In this document: one piece after another, positions 43,094 to 50,954 of the stretch
Layout: each line of letters begins with the position of its first letter
How positions within the stretch are numbered: the first letter of the stretch is position 1
Assembly: GCF_900176565.1 (NCBI RefSeq)
Contig: NZ_FXEH01000003.1
Coordinates: forward strand, 62,001-126,000
Length of the DNA: 64,000 nt
Direction: 5' to 3'
Source: Thalassobacillus devorans
GTDB lineage: Bacteria > Bacillota > Bacilli > Bacillales > Halobacillaceae
The notes under the pieces: generated by a model
Database searches by the model: none
Seen by the model: the letters and a program-made list of their open reading frames with translations, nothing else
Told to the model about the DNA's origin: nothing
Made by a program: the position numbers and the translations under genes

Positions 43094-43843
43094 TCAGTCT
43101 TTCTTTCCATACCATTGAGCGGCATTGGAATATAATACTTTCTCGGCAATTTCATCTCCAACGGTTTCCTGGATTAGTTCGATATCCGTGTCTAGGAAGG
43201 GCCGTGGGGCGCGTGTGGATGGCAGATCGGTGCCAAACATGAGCGCATCAGGGTTTACACGGACGATCGCTTGGATGGCTTCAGCCACATTCATATCTAC
43301 TCTGCCAAATCCAGAAGCTTTGATTCTTACACCATGCTCCACAAGCTTCAGCAAGGTGTCAAATCCCGCTGTTGTAAGTCCTAAATGGTCAATGGAGACG
43401 GCAGGGAGTCGTTTGATGGTATCTTCCATCTCCATAAGTAATTTGGCTTCTATATACATCTCCACATGCCATCCTGCCAACTCATATATTCGTTTTGCAA
43501 AAGTATCCAAATGAGTCAGAGTGTCGATGCCACCGCGTTTAACATTGAAACGAACAGCTTTAATTCCTGCAGCATCTAAGTTCAGTATTTCTACATCCGT
43601 AACATTTTCAGGCAGCTGAGTTACGCCGACGAACCCTTTTCCAAGTTTGGAAAGGGCATCTTTTAAATAGCTTTGACCATAACCCTGAAAGGAACCTGAG
43701 ACAATTGCGCCTCCTGCTATATTCCATTGTTTTGTTCGTTCCAGATAGTCTTCGCAAGTAAATGGGTCCGGGGCATATCCTTGGTTTTCTGTTAAAGGGA
43801 AGCGAGGGTCGATAATATGCATGTGTGCATCAAAAATACGAAT
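43094..43843 (-). CDS. amidohydrolase-family protein with apparent ATT start codon
   Basis: 242 residues from the first ATG (43822), 249 if read from the ATT at 43843. It is a TIM-barrel amidohydrolase 2 protein (2-pyrone-4,6-dicarboxylate hydrolase-like), with ...HIIDPRFP, MYIEAKLL, SIDHLGL and MFGTDLPS. Family members begin with RIFDAHxHI, whose HxH binds metal. Here the in-frame bases before the ATG encode exactly IRIFDAH, so the first metal His lies upstream of the first ATG and no ATG, GTG or TTG precedes it. AGAGAGG lies 11 bases before the ATT. Either ATT starts translation or a former start codon is mutated and the gene is impaired. Confidence 0.75.
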   Translation of the reverse strand: MRIFDAHMHIIDPRFPLTENQGYAPDPFTCEDYLERTKQWNIAGGAIVSGSFQGYGQSYLKDALSKLGKGFVGVTQLPENVTDVEILNLDAAGIKAVRFNVKRGGIDTLTHLDTFAKRIYELAGWHVEMYIEAKLLMEMEDTIKRLPAVSIDHLGLTTAGFDTLLKLVEHGVRIKASGFGRVDMNVAEAIQAIVRVNPDALMFGTDLPSTRAPRPFLDTDIELIQETVGDEIAEKVLYSNAAQWYGKKD

Positions 43844-43891
43844 AAGAGCACCATCCTCTCTTAAGTGTAAGCCCCTCTTATTTTACCACAG

Positions 43892-44479
43892 TCAATTTTT
43901 CAGGGTCATACGCGTGGTAAAGAGCATCGTAGTCATGGCCACCACAAGAATGGTAATGGCAGAAAGCAGCAGCGTCTGCGAAGAGAAAAGCAATCCCCCT
44001 GATAAAATAACCCCAAGATCAATCGCAAAAATAGCAATCCCCACATTGATTTTTAGAAAATCAGCCAGCATCTGGGCCAGCAGGTCAGTACCTCCCGTGC
44101 TCGTCTGATAACGAAGCATCAGGCCGATACCGCCCCCGACAAAAGCTCCCCCGATCATAGAGCTGATGGCAGGGTCCAAGGATAAATGAAAATGCCGAAG
44201 CCAATAAAACAGATCGATAAAGAAAGAAGATATCAGCAAACCATGCAGACTGTTATAGAAGTAATTGCGATATTTGAACCAGGCAATCAAAAAGATGGGG
44301 ATACTTATGAACAAAATGGTCAAGCCGGTTTCCAGCCCCCATAAATAATGAAAGATCAGTCCGATTCCAATGACACCACCATCAAGCACATGATCCGGGA
44401 CAAGAAAAAAGTTGATGCCGAATGCCAGGCAGGCACTACCAATAATTATTACGATCCCTTTCTTGATCAGTTCTTTCAT
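43892..44479 (-). CDS. YitT-family membrane protein, short form
   Basis: 195 residues with five or six helices: GIVIIIGSACLAFGINFFLVPDHVLDGGVIGIGLI, LTILFISIPIFLIAWF, ISSMIGGAFVGGGIGLMLRYQTSTGGTDLLAQMLADF. The LVPxxVxxGGVxGI and TGGTD motifs are YitT (DUF161) hallmarks. Usual family members are about 280 residues and carry a cytoplasmic DUF2179 domain; this protein stops after the last helices and lacks it. Function of the family is not established. AAGGAGGCACC precedes the ATG. Confidence 0.85.
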   Translation of the reverse strand: MKELIKKGIVIIIGSACLAFGINFFLVPDHVLDGGVIGIGLIFHYLWGLETGLTILFISIPIFLIAWFKYRNYFYNSLHGLLISSFFIDLFYWLRHFHLSLDPAISSMIGGAFVGGGIGLMLRYQTSTGGTDLLAQMLADFLKINVGIAIFAIDLGVILSGGLLFSSQTLLLSAITILVVAMTTMLFTTRMTLKN

Positions 44480-44615
44480 GATGGTGCCTCCTTCATTGTG
44501 GACAGGTTTATTATATATATATGCGTCCGTCTGCTACTTACGATAAAAGAATGACAGGCAGTGGTTCTGCACAAACTAACTAGTAATGAAATGATCAGAT
44601 ATGGGGGAATGATAG

Positions 44616-45251
44616 ATGGACTTTAACTTAATATGGAAGGCAATTATTGTGGTTGTCGGTGGTACCCTGCTTTTGAGAGTAGCCGGACGAAAATCTATTT
44701 CACAGATGACACTTGCCCAAGTTGTCATCATGATTGGGATTGGTTCATTGCTCGTACAGCCGATTGTTGGAAAGAACATTTGGACGACGTTGGTTGTCGG
44801 TCTCATACTGGTATTGACGTTATTAGTGATGGAGTATGTACAAGTGAAAGCGAACCCATTAGAAAAGTTCATAACGGGGAGCTCGAAAGTGGTGATCGAG
44901 AATGGAGAGCTGCAAGTCGACCGGCTGAAAAAGCTCCGATTGACTGTTGATCAATTGGAAATGAAGCTGCGTCAGAACAGTGTCACCAATATTAATGATG
45001 TTGCCTATGCAACGATTGAGCCGAATGGTCAACTGGGCTTTGAATTGAAACAGCAGAAACAGCCAGCGACAAAAGAGGACATGAATAATCTTAGGCTTGA
45101 ATTGATGGCACTGAAACAGCAGCTGTCCCAGCTAGGAACTCAGAGCCCCCACATCGCAAACAACTCGGCACCTGCCATGCAGCAAGAAGATATTTTTTCC
45201 GAGGTATCCCAGCAAGGGCATACCGATGAACCGCCACAACAGCTTCAATAA
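44616..45251 (+). CDS. DUF421 membrane protein (YetF/YdfR-like) with Gln-rich tail
   Basis: 211 residues: three N-terminal helices (LIWKAIIVVVGGTLLLRVAG, QVVIMIGIGSLLVQPI, TTLVVGLILVLTLLVMEYV) and a DUF421 soluble domain (NGELQVDRLKKLRLTVDQLEMKLRQNSVTNINDVAYATIEPNGQLGFEL). The C-terminal 60 residues are Gln-rich and helical, probably cytoplasmic or surface-exposed coiled coil. YetF-type proteins are widespread in spore formers, some expressed in spores. A terminal repeat follows within 10 bases. Confidence 0.86.
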   Translation: MDFNLIWKAIIVVVGGTLLLRVAGRKSISQMTLAQVVIMIGIGSLLVQPIVGKNIWTTLVVGLILVLTLLVMEYVQVKANPLEKFITGSSKVVIENGELQVDRLKKLRLTVDQLEMKLRQNSVTNINDVAYATIEPNGQLGFELKQQKQPATKEDMNNLRLELMALKQQLSQLGTQSPHIANNSAPAMQQEDIFSEVSQQGHTDEPPQQLQ

Positions 45252-45255
45252 ACAT

Positions 45256-45380
45256 AAGAAAAGCGCAAGCGCCCTGAAAGACACGACACGCATAAGCAAA
45301 ACGGCTGGAGGAAGGTGTCCTTTCCTTTCGCAAGACGGGTTGCTTATGTCGCGAGTGTCTGGGCGCTGAAGCTAGCCAAC
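45256..45380. repeat. long inverted repeat with AAGCGCAAGCGCCC ends
   Basis: AGCGCAAGCGCCC at the left and GGGCGCTGAAGCT at the right pair, with further inner pairing of GACAC/GTGTC and CATAAGCAA/TTGCTTATG. It forms one large stem-loop of about 120 bases. The same AAGCGCAAGCGCC signature is common between genes in Bacillaceae. Only this copy is seen in the window. Confidence 0.7.
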
Positions 45381-45414
45381 TAAAATTTATACTTCTTATC
45401 TCAAAATAAAATCT

Positions 45415-45465
45415 CCCCTGCCTGAATAGATATGAATAGGACTATCTCTCAGGAGGGGTTTTTTT
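45415..45465 (+). promoter_or_regulatory. terminator-like hairpin overlapping the ribosome site and TTG start of the DUF2935 gene
   Basis: CCCCT-G-CCTGA (45415-45425) pairs with TCAGGAGGGG (45449-45458, one bulge), and seven T follow, the last two belonging to the TTG start at 45464. The stem contains the ribosome site AGGAGGGG. Folding would both hide it and end transcription, so it may be an attenuator. Confidence 0.62.
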
Positions 45466-46267
45466 GAGGACATACTTAGAAGCTGCTCGATTTGAACATT
45501 CATTCTGGCTGCAGATATTAGGAGATCATGCCCGATTCATTCGTGATTCGCTTTATCCTTCAGAAAAGGAAGATATAGAAAGAGCGAAAGCGTTTATTCA
45601 AATATTCGATGGTATGGCAGTCAAATTAAGGAATTTGTCAAAGAGTCAAGCACAGGAATTTACCCGGCAGGCGGGAGAGCATGTTCGGAGTTTCAGGCAA
45701 TATAAGCTGTCAATCATCCGAAGATTACTTGAAGGAGAAATAGGAATTCATTTACCGCCTACGTTTATTAATCACATGGTAAATGAACTAGAGGAATACT
45801 TACTTGTTATTGGATATTTGGGAAAAGGTGAGGTACCGCCTATTTTTCATGAACTTCATCACCACATGTTATGGCTTTTGGACGCATCTGGTCATGCTGG
45901 GGCGATTAATGACAGTATGGATGCCACGGAACAGCACATTAAAAAACAAAGCGATACCTTTCGTCAAACGTTCAATGATTTATATCTGAAGTCGGTGGAA
46001 ATGACTGGCTATCTTAGAGCTAACTTGGAATCATTCCCGGCATTATCTCGGTTTAACAACGAAACAAAAATCGAAATGAAATTGTTTCAGACCTTTTTAA
46101 AAGAACTCGAAGAAATGGAATTATCAGAGCAGGCATTGGGTACATTCACAGCTCTGATGGCTGATCACATGTTCCGGGAAGAGTGCTATTATCTCTTTAA
46201 GGTAGCGGAATCGACAGCTGAAGAGTATCCTTCCTGTGACCCGGCAAAACCTCGTGTCGTTACCTGA
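45464..46267 (+). CDS. DUF2935 helical metal-binding protein
   Basis: 267 residues from TTG. Two helical halves each start with a FEHSFWLQILGDHARFI- or FHELHHHMLWLLDASGHAGAI-type segment, whose His and Glu residues form the metal site of DUF2935 proteins. The family is ferritin-like in outline and its function is unknown. TTG is accepted because AGGAGGGG is 5 bases upstream and the domain starts at once. The odd hairpin over the start is listed separately. It is followed after 62 bases by an alpha/beta hydrolase gene on the same strand. Confidence 0.82.
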   Translation: MRTYLEAARFEHSFWLQILGDHARFIRDSLYPSEKEDIERAKAFIQIFDGMAVKLRNLSKSQAQEFTRQAGEHVRSFRQYKLSIIRRLLEGEIGIHLPPTFINHMVNELEEYLLVIGYLGKGEVPPIFHELHHHMLWLLDASGHAGAINDSMDATEQHIKKQSDTFRQTFNDLYLKSVEMTGYLRANLESFPALSRFNNETKIEMKLFQTFLKELEEMELSEQALGTFTALMADHMFREECYYLFKVAESTAEEYPSCDPAKPRVVT

Positions 46268-46329
46268 GTAAATATCAGGATAAACGGATAAGCTAAGGCA
46301 TGTGTTGATAACCATGAAGAAAAGTAGGA

Positions 46330-47133
46330 ATGTATATGCCACAATTCACATATGACTCCTGTACGATTTATTACGAAGATATAGGGAAAGGTATTCCGCT
46401 CGTATTGATCCATCCACCAGGTATGGGGCGAATGGTTTTTACCTACCAGCATACGTTGAGCAGCCAATACAGGCTTTTAATCCCTGATTTAAGCGGGCAT
46501 GGGGATTCTTCCATAGCTAAAGAACCAGTTACCATGGAACGTTATGCAGCGGAAATCAAAGCCCTTCTCGATCATACCGGAACTCGTCAAGCTGTCATTT
46601 GCGGGTATTCCGCGGGCGGTGGGGTGGCTCAGGAGTTTGCCTTAGCCTACCCGGAACGGACACGGGCACTGGTGTTATCCGGGGGATATCCAAAAGTAGC
46701 TGCGAGCCTATTAAAGATGGAATACCGGATTGGGATGAAATGGCTCACCACAAGTCCTGATTCTTTGATACGGATTTTGGCCAGGTCTCACTTTTTAGAT
46801 ACAAACGTCCAGCAGACGATAAGTGGACAGATGACAAAAGCTGATTTGAAGAGCTGGTATGATTTTTATGAGGAATCTTTTCATTACGATTGCTCGGAGC
46901 GCTTAAGCAATATAGACTGCCCGATATTGCTGATGTATGGATCCCGTGTCAAATGGATCCGCCAGCATAGTCACTACTATCATCAATGCAAGGATGTTCT
47001 TCTGGTCCATATCGAAAAAGCTACCCATCAATTGCCGACCAAACATTGGCACACATTCAATCATCATTTGCACTCCTTCATACAGGACACCTTAGCTAAA
47101 AATTCTTATCATCAAGCTGGGAATATCAATTGA
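46330..47133 (+). CDS. alpha/beta hydrolase
   Basis: 267 residues. The nucleophile elbow is CGYSAGGG, the oxyanion region is IHPPGMGRM, and a C-terminal His occurs in KATHQLPTKHW, giving the expected Ser-Asp-His triad (Asp candidate in the SNIDCPILLMYGS strand). The fold is that of esterases, lipases and peroxidases. The substrate is not evident. It may be co-transcribed with the DUF2935 gene, and a terminator follows. Confidence 0.87.
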   Translation: MYMPQFTYDSCTIYYEDIGKGIPLVLIHPPGMGRMVFTYQHTLSSQYRLLIPDLSGHGDSSIAKEPVTMERYAAEIKALLDHTGTRQAVICGYSAGGGVAQEFALAYPERTRALVLSGGYPKVAASLLKMEYRIGMKWLTTSPDSLIRILARSHFLDTNVQQTISGQMTKADLKSWYDFYEESFHYDCSERLSNIDCPILLMYGSRVKWIRQHSHYYHQCKDVLLVHIEKATHQLPTKHWHTFNHHLHSFIQDTLAKNSYHQAGNIN

Positions 47134-47152
47134 TTATTACTAAAAGAGGAAT

Positions 47153-47188
47153 GGAGACTGTCGAAATTATTTCGCCAGTCTTTTTTGT
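47153..47188 (+). terminator. terminator after the alpha/beta hydrolase
   Basis: AGACTGTCGAAA pairs with TTTCGCCAGTCT (one mismatch), followed by TTTTTTG. Confidence 0.85.
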
Positions 47189-47339
47189 GTTTTAACAAAG
47201 TTAATTTTATTTCTCATAAATGGAGGACTTTGGTAGTGATTTCTGTCGATTTTTCCTGCAAACTTCTTATCCAATATCAGTAAATTCTGTGCTAAAATGA
47301 AAGAAGTGATAATATTCGGAAAATTCGGAGGGGTACGAG

Positions 47340-48251
47340 ATGCGCAACGTGGAGGAAGTGAAAGAAGGAGTATTTCGAATTAGAGTCCCGCAGCCTGTTC
47401 CAGGCGACGTGTTTGTATATGTGATAAAGAAAGAAAAAGTCACGTTAATTGATGCAGGACACCCATCATCAGATTCTCAAGCCAGTCTTATAACGGCGTT
47501 AAAGGAAATTGGAATAAAACTGACAGATATCGATCAAATTATTCTAACTCACCGGGATATGGATCACATAGGGGCTTTACTGAGCCATGCCAATGAACTT
47601 AATTGCCAGGTATTTGCCGGATATCCAGCTAAAAAAGAGCCCACATTGTACGAACAGCTGGAAGGAATTCGTCCTCAGCTTCCAGATCAATTTACCGAAG
47701 AGCTGCTAACGAAAGCGTCGATGGATGAGATTGACTTTGCCCATGCGGAACATCTTTCCATTACCCAACATGTGAAGCACGGGGATGTGATAGAGGTGGG
47801 GGGAGAGTATTTAGAAGTGCTTGAAACACCTGGTCACAGCTTTGATCATATTTCTTTGTATGATCCTGGTTCTCAGGTTTTATACGGTGGGGACGTGCTG
47901 ATTGAAAATGGCCCCCCAACAAAAATCATTGATTTGCAGCAGTATTTGTTTACGCTCGATGCATTGAGACAAAAAGATATTAAAGAAGTTTTCCCCAGCC
48001 ATGGTCCGATTATGGATCATCATCTTGAAGCTATTGAACAAGCGATTGCTACCATCGTTGATATTGATCAAAAAATCATTACTTGCTTAAAAGATGGTTC
48101 GAAATCCTGCTATGACCTTGCACTGCAATTTAATAATGGGAATGTGGATGAAAATTTATTATTTTATATTCAGCTAATTTCTAACCACCTTAACAGACTG
48201 AAGGATAAGGATATTATCATCGATACAGACAAAGGAGTATCACTGCAATAA
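47340..48251 (+). CDS. metallo-beta-lactamase fold hydrolase
   Basis: 303 residues. The metal site THRDMDHIGALL, the later GHSFDHISL and the FPSHGP element are typical of glyoxalase-II/RNase-Z-like hydrolases, and a C-terminal helical domain (after about 215) resembles the winged-helix tail of the LACTB2-type subgroup. Likely substrates are thioesters or small esters; an RNase role is possible. GGAGGGGTACGAG precedes the ATG. Confidence 0.87.
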   Translation: MRNVEEVKEGVFRIRVPQPVPGDVFVYVIKKEKVTLIDAGHPSSDSQASLITALKEIGIKLTDIDQIILTHRDMDHIGALLSHANELNCQVFAGYPAKKEPTLYEQLEGIRPQLPDQFTEELLTKASMDEIDFAHAEHLSITQHVKHGDVIEVGGEYLEVLETPGHSFDHISLYDPGSQVLYGGDVLIENGPPTKIIDLQQYLFTLDALRQKDIKEVFPSHGPIMDHHLEAIEQAIATIVDIDQKIITCLKDGSKSCYDLALQFNNGNVDENLLFYIQLISNHLNRLKDKDIIIDTDKGVSLQ

Positions 48252-48256
48252 AACAA

Positions 48257-48289
48257 AGCGCACAGCTATAGTTGTGCGCTACTTTTTTT
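48257..48289 (+). terminator. terminator after the metallo-hydrolase
   Basis: AGCGCACA (48257-48264) pairs with TGTGCGCT (48273-48280), then ACTTTTTTT. It overlaps the stop of the convergent small gene. Confidence 0.9.
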
Positions 48290-48461
48290 CTTCATTTTCT
48301 ACTTCATGGTTGCCGGTCATCATTTCTCCCTCTGTCGGATGCTCTTCCCGTTCCTTCTTTGGGGGAAGAAATGCTTTAGAGAAGGATACGCCTTTAGTGA
48401 AAACCTCAGCCTGCTCATTGGAGGTGTGCACTTTAGCTCTCTTTTGTTGTCGGTCTGCCAT
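48279..48461 (-). CDS. uncharacterised 60-residue hydrophilic protein
   Basis: Begins MADRQQKRAKVHTSNEQAEVF after AAAAGGAGGTGGTCC, an excellent ribosome site. The chain is very hydrophilic, with basic N-terminus, a short FTKGVSFSKAFLPPK middle and an acidic end (EREEHPTEGEMM...EVENEEKK). Composition suggests a disordered peptide such as a small spore or stress protein. No family recognised. The longer frame to 48494 is rejected. Confidence 0.7.
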   Translation of the reverse strand: MADRQQKRAKVHTSNEQAEVFTKGVSFSKAFLPPKKEREEHPTEGEMMTGNHEVENEEKK

Positions 48462-48559
48462 AAGGACCACCTCCTTTTTAAAATGTGGTATCATTAATTA
48501 TTATTCCATCGGAATGAACAAACTAAACATCTGGCATAGTTGCTGAAAGCGGGGTTGTG

Positions 48560-49153
48560 ATGGCGGAACAGTTGACAGTATTCGACGGAGAAGGCAATGA
48601 GATCGGGGTCGAAGAGAGGGAGAAGGTACACACGAAAGGACTTTGGCATCATACCTTCCAGTGCTGGTTTGTAGAAGTGGACGCAGGTGAGCCTTATATC
48701 TATTTCCAACATCGATCAAAAGATAAGAAAGATTTTCCTGATAAGCTGGATATAACCGCAGCGGGCCATATTTAATCGAATGAATCCATCTTGGAAGCAG
48801 GCCTCAGGGAAATTGACGAAGAGTTGGGTATAGAGCTGGCAGCGAGTGACTTACAATATCAAGGCTGCTTTCAGGAAGAAATACATACGGGAACAATGAC
48901 CGATCGGGAGTTTTGCCATGTATACTTCTATCCACTGGAAAGGCTCCCGGACTTTCAGGTGACAGAAGAAGTATCTGACATCATGCGGCTTAGCCTGGAG
49001 AGCTTTGAAGAGATTTTGCAAGGGGAAAGTAAGAAGGGGCGCTACTTACTAAGCGATCTGGAAAAAACAATCAGTTTGGATGATTTCTGTCCGCACTCGC
49101 AAGGTTATTTTTCTTTTATTATAAAAACCACCCGGAATTTATTTGCTTTTTGA
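48560..49153 (+). pseudogene. NUDIX hydrolase interrupted by one in-frame stop
   Basis: Reading one frame from the ATG at 48560 gives a NUDIX protein with the usual N-terminal part (VHTKGLWHHTFQCWFVEVD...YIYFQHRS) and, after a TAA at 48773-48775, the rest with REIDEELGIE and a full C-terminal part to 49153. If the stop is read through, the spacing of the NUDIX box (G-x5-E-x7-REUxEExGU) is exact: G-H-I-stop-S-N-E-S-I-L-E-A-G-L-REIDEELGI. A TTA-to-TAA change (Leu to stop) explains it. The active site would not be made as one chain, so the gene is probably dead, unless the base call is wrong. Related enzymes clean or recycle nucleotide derivatives or isopentenyl diphosphate. Confidence 0.87.
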
Positions 49154-49178
49154 CAGGTTTTCGAGTTGAGGATATAAT
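49150..49178 (+). promoter_or_regulatory. consensus sigma-A promoter
   Basis: TTGACA (49150-49155), 17-base spacer, TATAAT (49173-49178): a perfect match to the housekeeping consensus. It fires into a 70-80 base segment that ends in a terminator and contains no convincing gene. Confidence 0.88.
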
Positions 49179-49185
49179 CGAACTA

Positions 49186-49265
49186 TTCAAAAAAGTGCGT
49201 GCTTATGGAGGGGGAGACCCTCAACGAAAGAATCGATAAGCCTCTTCTTAGGAAGGGGTTTTTTA
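49186..49265 (+). ncRNA. candidate small RNA or attenuated leader before the Cys/Met enzyme gene
   Basis: Downstream of the perfect promoter comes a short transcript with a GAGGGGGAGACCCTC hairpin (about 49208-49222) and then AAGCCTCTTC/GAAGGGGTTTTTT (about 49238-49265), an intrinsic terminator. The RNA would be about 80 bases. It is either a free small RNA or a leader that stops before the PLP gene at 49425. Its size is too small for a T-box or SAM riboswitch. A 22-codon frame from 49206 overlaps it but lacks a ribosome site. Confidence 0.5.
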
Positions 49266-49267
49266 CA

Positions 49268-49405
49268 CTTTAGAAAGTTTAACCTTGTTAAAGGATCAAA
49301 GTATAAGGAACGCTTAGGCTTTCGCCATAAGGCCATGGGGCTAAGTTTTTCTAACACTTCAAGAAGACGCTAATGGTCTGGCGCTAAGCCAGGCTTTTCT
49401 AATAT
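49268..49405. repeat. dispersed GCTTAGGC-type intergenic repeat
   Basis: CGCTTAGGCTTTCGCC and GGCGCTAAGCCAGGC form an imperfect inverted pair. The left flank (ACTTTAGAAAGTTTAA, GGATCAAAGTATAA) is like 632-675. It fills the space up to the PLP gene and may form a leader structure. Confidence 0.45.
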
Positions 49406-49424
49406 CGAAGGGAGCAGAGATTCT

Positions 49425-50576
49425 ATGAGTAAATCATTTGAAACAAAGGTTGTACATAGCAGCCTTAAGCAGGATGCAGACAAAATAAATAGTAAGGCAA
49501 CACCTATCTATCAAACTTCGGCCTATACTTTTGAAAACCTGGAAGATTTGGAGGGTTATTTTGAAGGGAAGGCTCCGTATCTTTATACAAGAAACGGGAA
49601 CCCGAACACAGACGAGCTGGGCCATGCCGTCGCCCAGTTAGAAGGTGCACCAACAGGCATGGCTTCATCCTCTGGAATGTCTGCCATACTATGCGGCATT
49701 CTGGCGGCAGTCGGGCATGGAGAGCATATTGTCGCTGCCGAAGACACTTATGGAGGCACCTACCAGTTACTTACTCAGGAATTGAAAACATTCGGCATTG
49801 AAGTAACGCTCGCCTCATTTGATAACCTGGAAGAAGTGAAAGGAGCTATTCAGGATAATACGAAGCTCCTTTACAGTGAATCGGTTACGAATCCATTTTT
49901 GCGCGTCGAAAACATCAAGGCCCTGGTAGATATTGCAGAACGGTATCAGTTGAAAACGATGATCGATAACACTTTCGCAACACCATACTTGCTCCACCCA
50001 TACGAAGAAGGAGTAGATTTAGTCGTTCATAGCGCGACTAAATATATTGGCGGACACAGTGATGTATCAGCTGGTGTGCTTGTCGGAACAGAAGAACTGA
50101 TTGAAAAAGCGAGAGGAAAGATGGTAGCACTCGGTGCCAACCTGAGTCCATTCGAAGCATGGCTTGGTCAGCGCGGCTTGAAAACATTGGCTCTTCGCAT
50201 GAAGCAGCAATCGGAGAACGCGGATTATGTAGCGGAAAGCCTGCGCAATCATGCAGATATCAAACATGTATATTATCCTGCTTACGTTTCTGAAAAAGGA
50301 AATGGAGCTATTATTACGATTGAATTGAATGAGCGATGCGATATGGATCGTTTTTATAAATCCTTGGGCTGGATTAAAATTGTACCTTCCTTAGCAGGTG
50401 TGGAAACAACGGTGTCCTATCCAAAAGGAACATCTCATCGGGCATTGACGGAGGAGCAACGGGAGAAAATCGGTATTAATGAGCGCGTCGTCCGGATTTC
50501 GATTGGAATCGAAGGAGCTAAGGATATTCTGACACAGCTGGGTGAAGCAATTGAGGAATCGTTGAATGAGGCATAA
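49425..50576 (+). CDS. Cys/Met-metabolism PLP enzyme (cystathionine gamma-synthase or lyase type)
   Basis: 383 residues. The PLP lysine is in HSATKYIGGHSD; TRNGNPNTDELGHAVAQLEG and SESVTNPFLRVENI are family landmarks. The fold covers cystathionine gamma-synthase, gamma-lyase, O-acetylhomoserine sulfhydrylase and methionine gamma-lyase, which cannot be told apart from sequence alone. A role in methionine or homocysteine supply fits. No other met gene is adjacent; hom at 1-280 is far away. AGGGAGCAGAG precedes the ATG. A type I toxin gene follows. Confidence 0.88.
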   Translation: MSKSFETKVVHSSLKQDADKINSKATPIYQTSAYTFENLEDLEGYFEGKAPYLYTRNGNPNTDELGHAVAQLEGAPTGMASSSGMSAILCGILAAVGHGEHIVAAEDTYGGTYQLLTQELKTFGIEVTLASFDNLEEVKGAIQDNTKLLYSESVTNPFLRVENIKALVDIAERYQLKTMIDNTFATPYLLHPYEEGVDLVVHSATKYIGGHSDVSAGVLVGTEELIEKARGKMVALGANLSPFEAWLGQRGLKTLALRMKQQSENADYVAESLRNHADIKHVYYPAYVSEKGNGAIITIELNERCDMDRFYKSLGWIKIVPSLAGVETTVSYPKGTSHRALTEEQREKIGINERVVRISIGIEGAKDILTQLGEAIEESLNEA

Positions 50577-50619
50577 GTCCTGATTAAAGTTGGTGAAAAT
50601 TTCTCATCAGGACTCGTGA

Positions 50620-50625
50620 TATAAT
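50620..50625 (+). promoter_or_regulatory. extended -10 promoter of the toxin gene
   Basis: TGATATAAT at 50617-50625: an extended -10 with no strong -35. The toxin start is about 60 bases downstream, leaving a leader long enough to fold. Confidence 0.55.
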
Positions 50626-50687
50626 TTGAAGTGGAGCACGTCCTTTTAGGGAGGATCGGCTGCCCCCATCTGTCAGGAAGGGGGGTG

Positions 50688-50789
50688 ATGCCTACGAGCA
50701 TATACGAAGTGTTGACCGTCATCTGGTCTTTCGGCACGTTTTTGATCGCTTTGCTCGCATTGATCATGCAAATGATCAATAAAAAATAG
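50688..50789 (+). CDS. holin-like type I toxin peptide (Hol-Tox family)
   Basis: 33 residues: MPTSIYEVLTVIWSFGTFLI followed by ALLALIMQMINKK. One membrane helix with an acidic residue near the N-terminus and Lys at the C-terminus is the pattern of the putative holin-like toxins (TxpA/BsrG-type) of Bacillales; the MxxxYExLTVxxxFGTFLIALLxLI order is especially close. GGAAGGGGGG gives a strong ribosome site. CCCCC at 50663-50667 can pair with it and keep the message silent. Overexpression of relatives damages the membrane. Antisense control is described under the adjacent RNA. Confidence 0.87.
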   Translation: MPTSIYEVLTVIWSFGTFLIALLALIMQMINKK

Positions 50790-50920
50790 ACCTCCCTATT
50801 CACTCGGCCAAAGTAGAAGGGGAGAGGCCTATTCCTGTAGTGGATAGCTGATCCCCCGGAGGGGGCGTGTATCCATGGCCGCAGCAAATGCTGCGGCTAT
50901 TTTTTATTGTATGATTATCT
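50778..50920 (-). ncRNA. candidate antitoxin antisense RNA
   Basis: On the minus strand, AATAGGCCTCTCCC pairs with GGGAGGTCTATT and is followed by TTTTTTATT: an intrinsic terminator at 50781-50833 that would end an RNA coming from the right. A TATGAT box (minus, 50927-50932) is a possible -10. The RNA would overlap the toxin message by about 120 bases at their 3' ends, the arrangement of txpA-RatA and bsrG-SR4. The terminator is clear; the promoter is weak. Confidence 0.65.
50878..50907 (+). terminator. terminator of the toxin mRNA
   Basis: GGCCGCAGC pairs with GCTGCGGC over AAAT, then TATTTTTTATT. Confidence 0.9.
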
Positions 50921-50954
50921 ATATACATCATACCACAACTGAGAGTTTTTTAAA

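Noticed and set aside
43081-43094. TCAAACGTTTG as a second copy of the operator at 32290
   Set aside because: Only a 10-11 base core is shared and it lies at the 3' end of a gene, where an operator has little sense.
49206-49274. 22-codon frame inside the candidate small RNA
   Set aside because: No ribosome site and the frame runs through the terminator; treated as noncoding.
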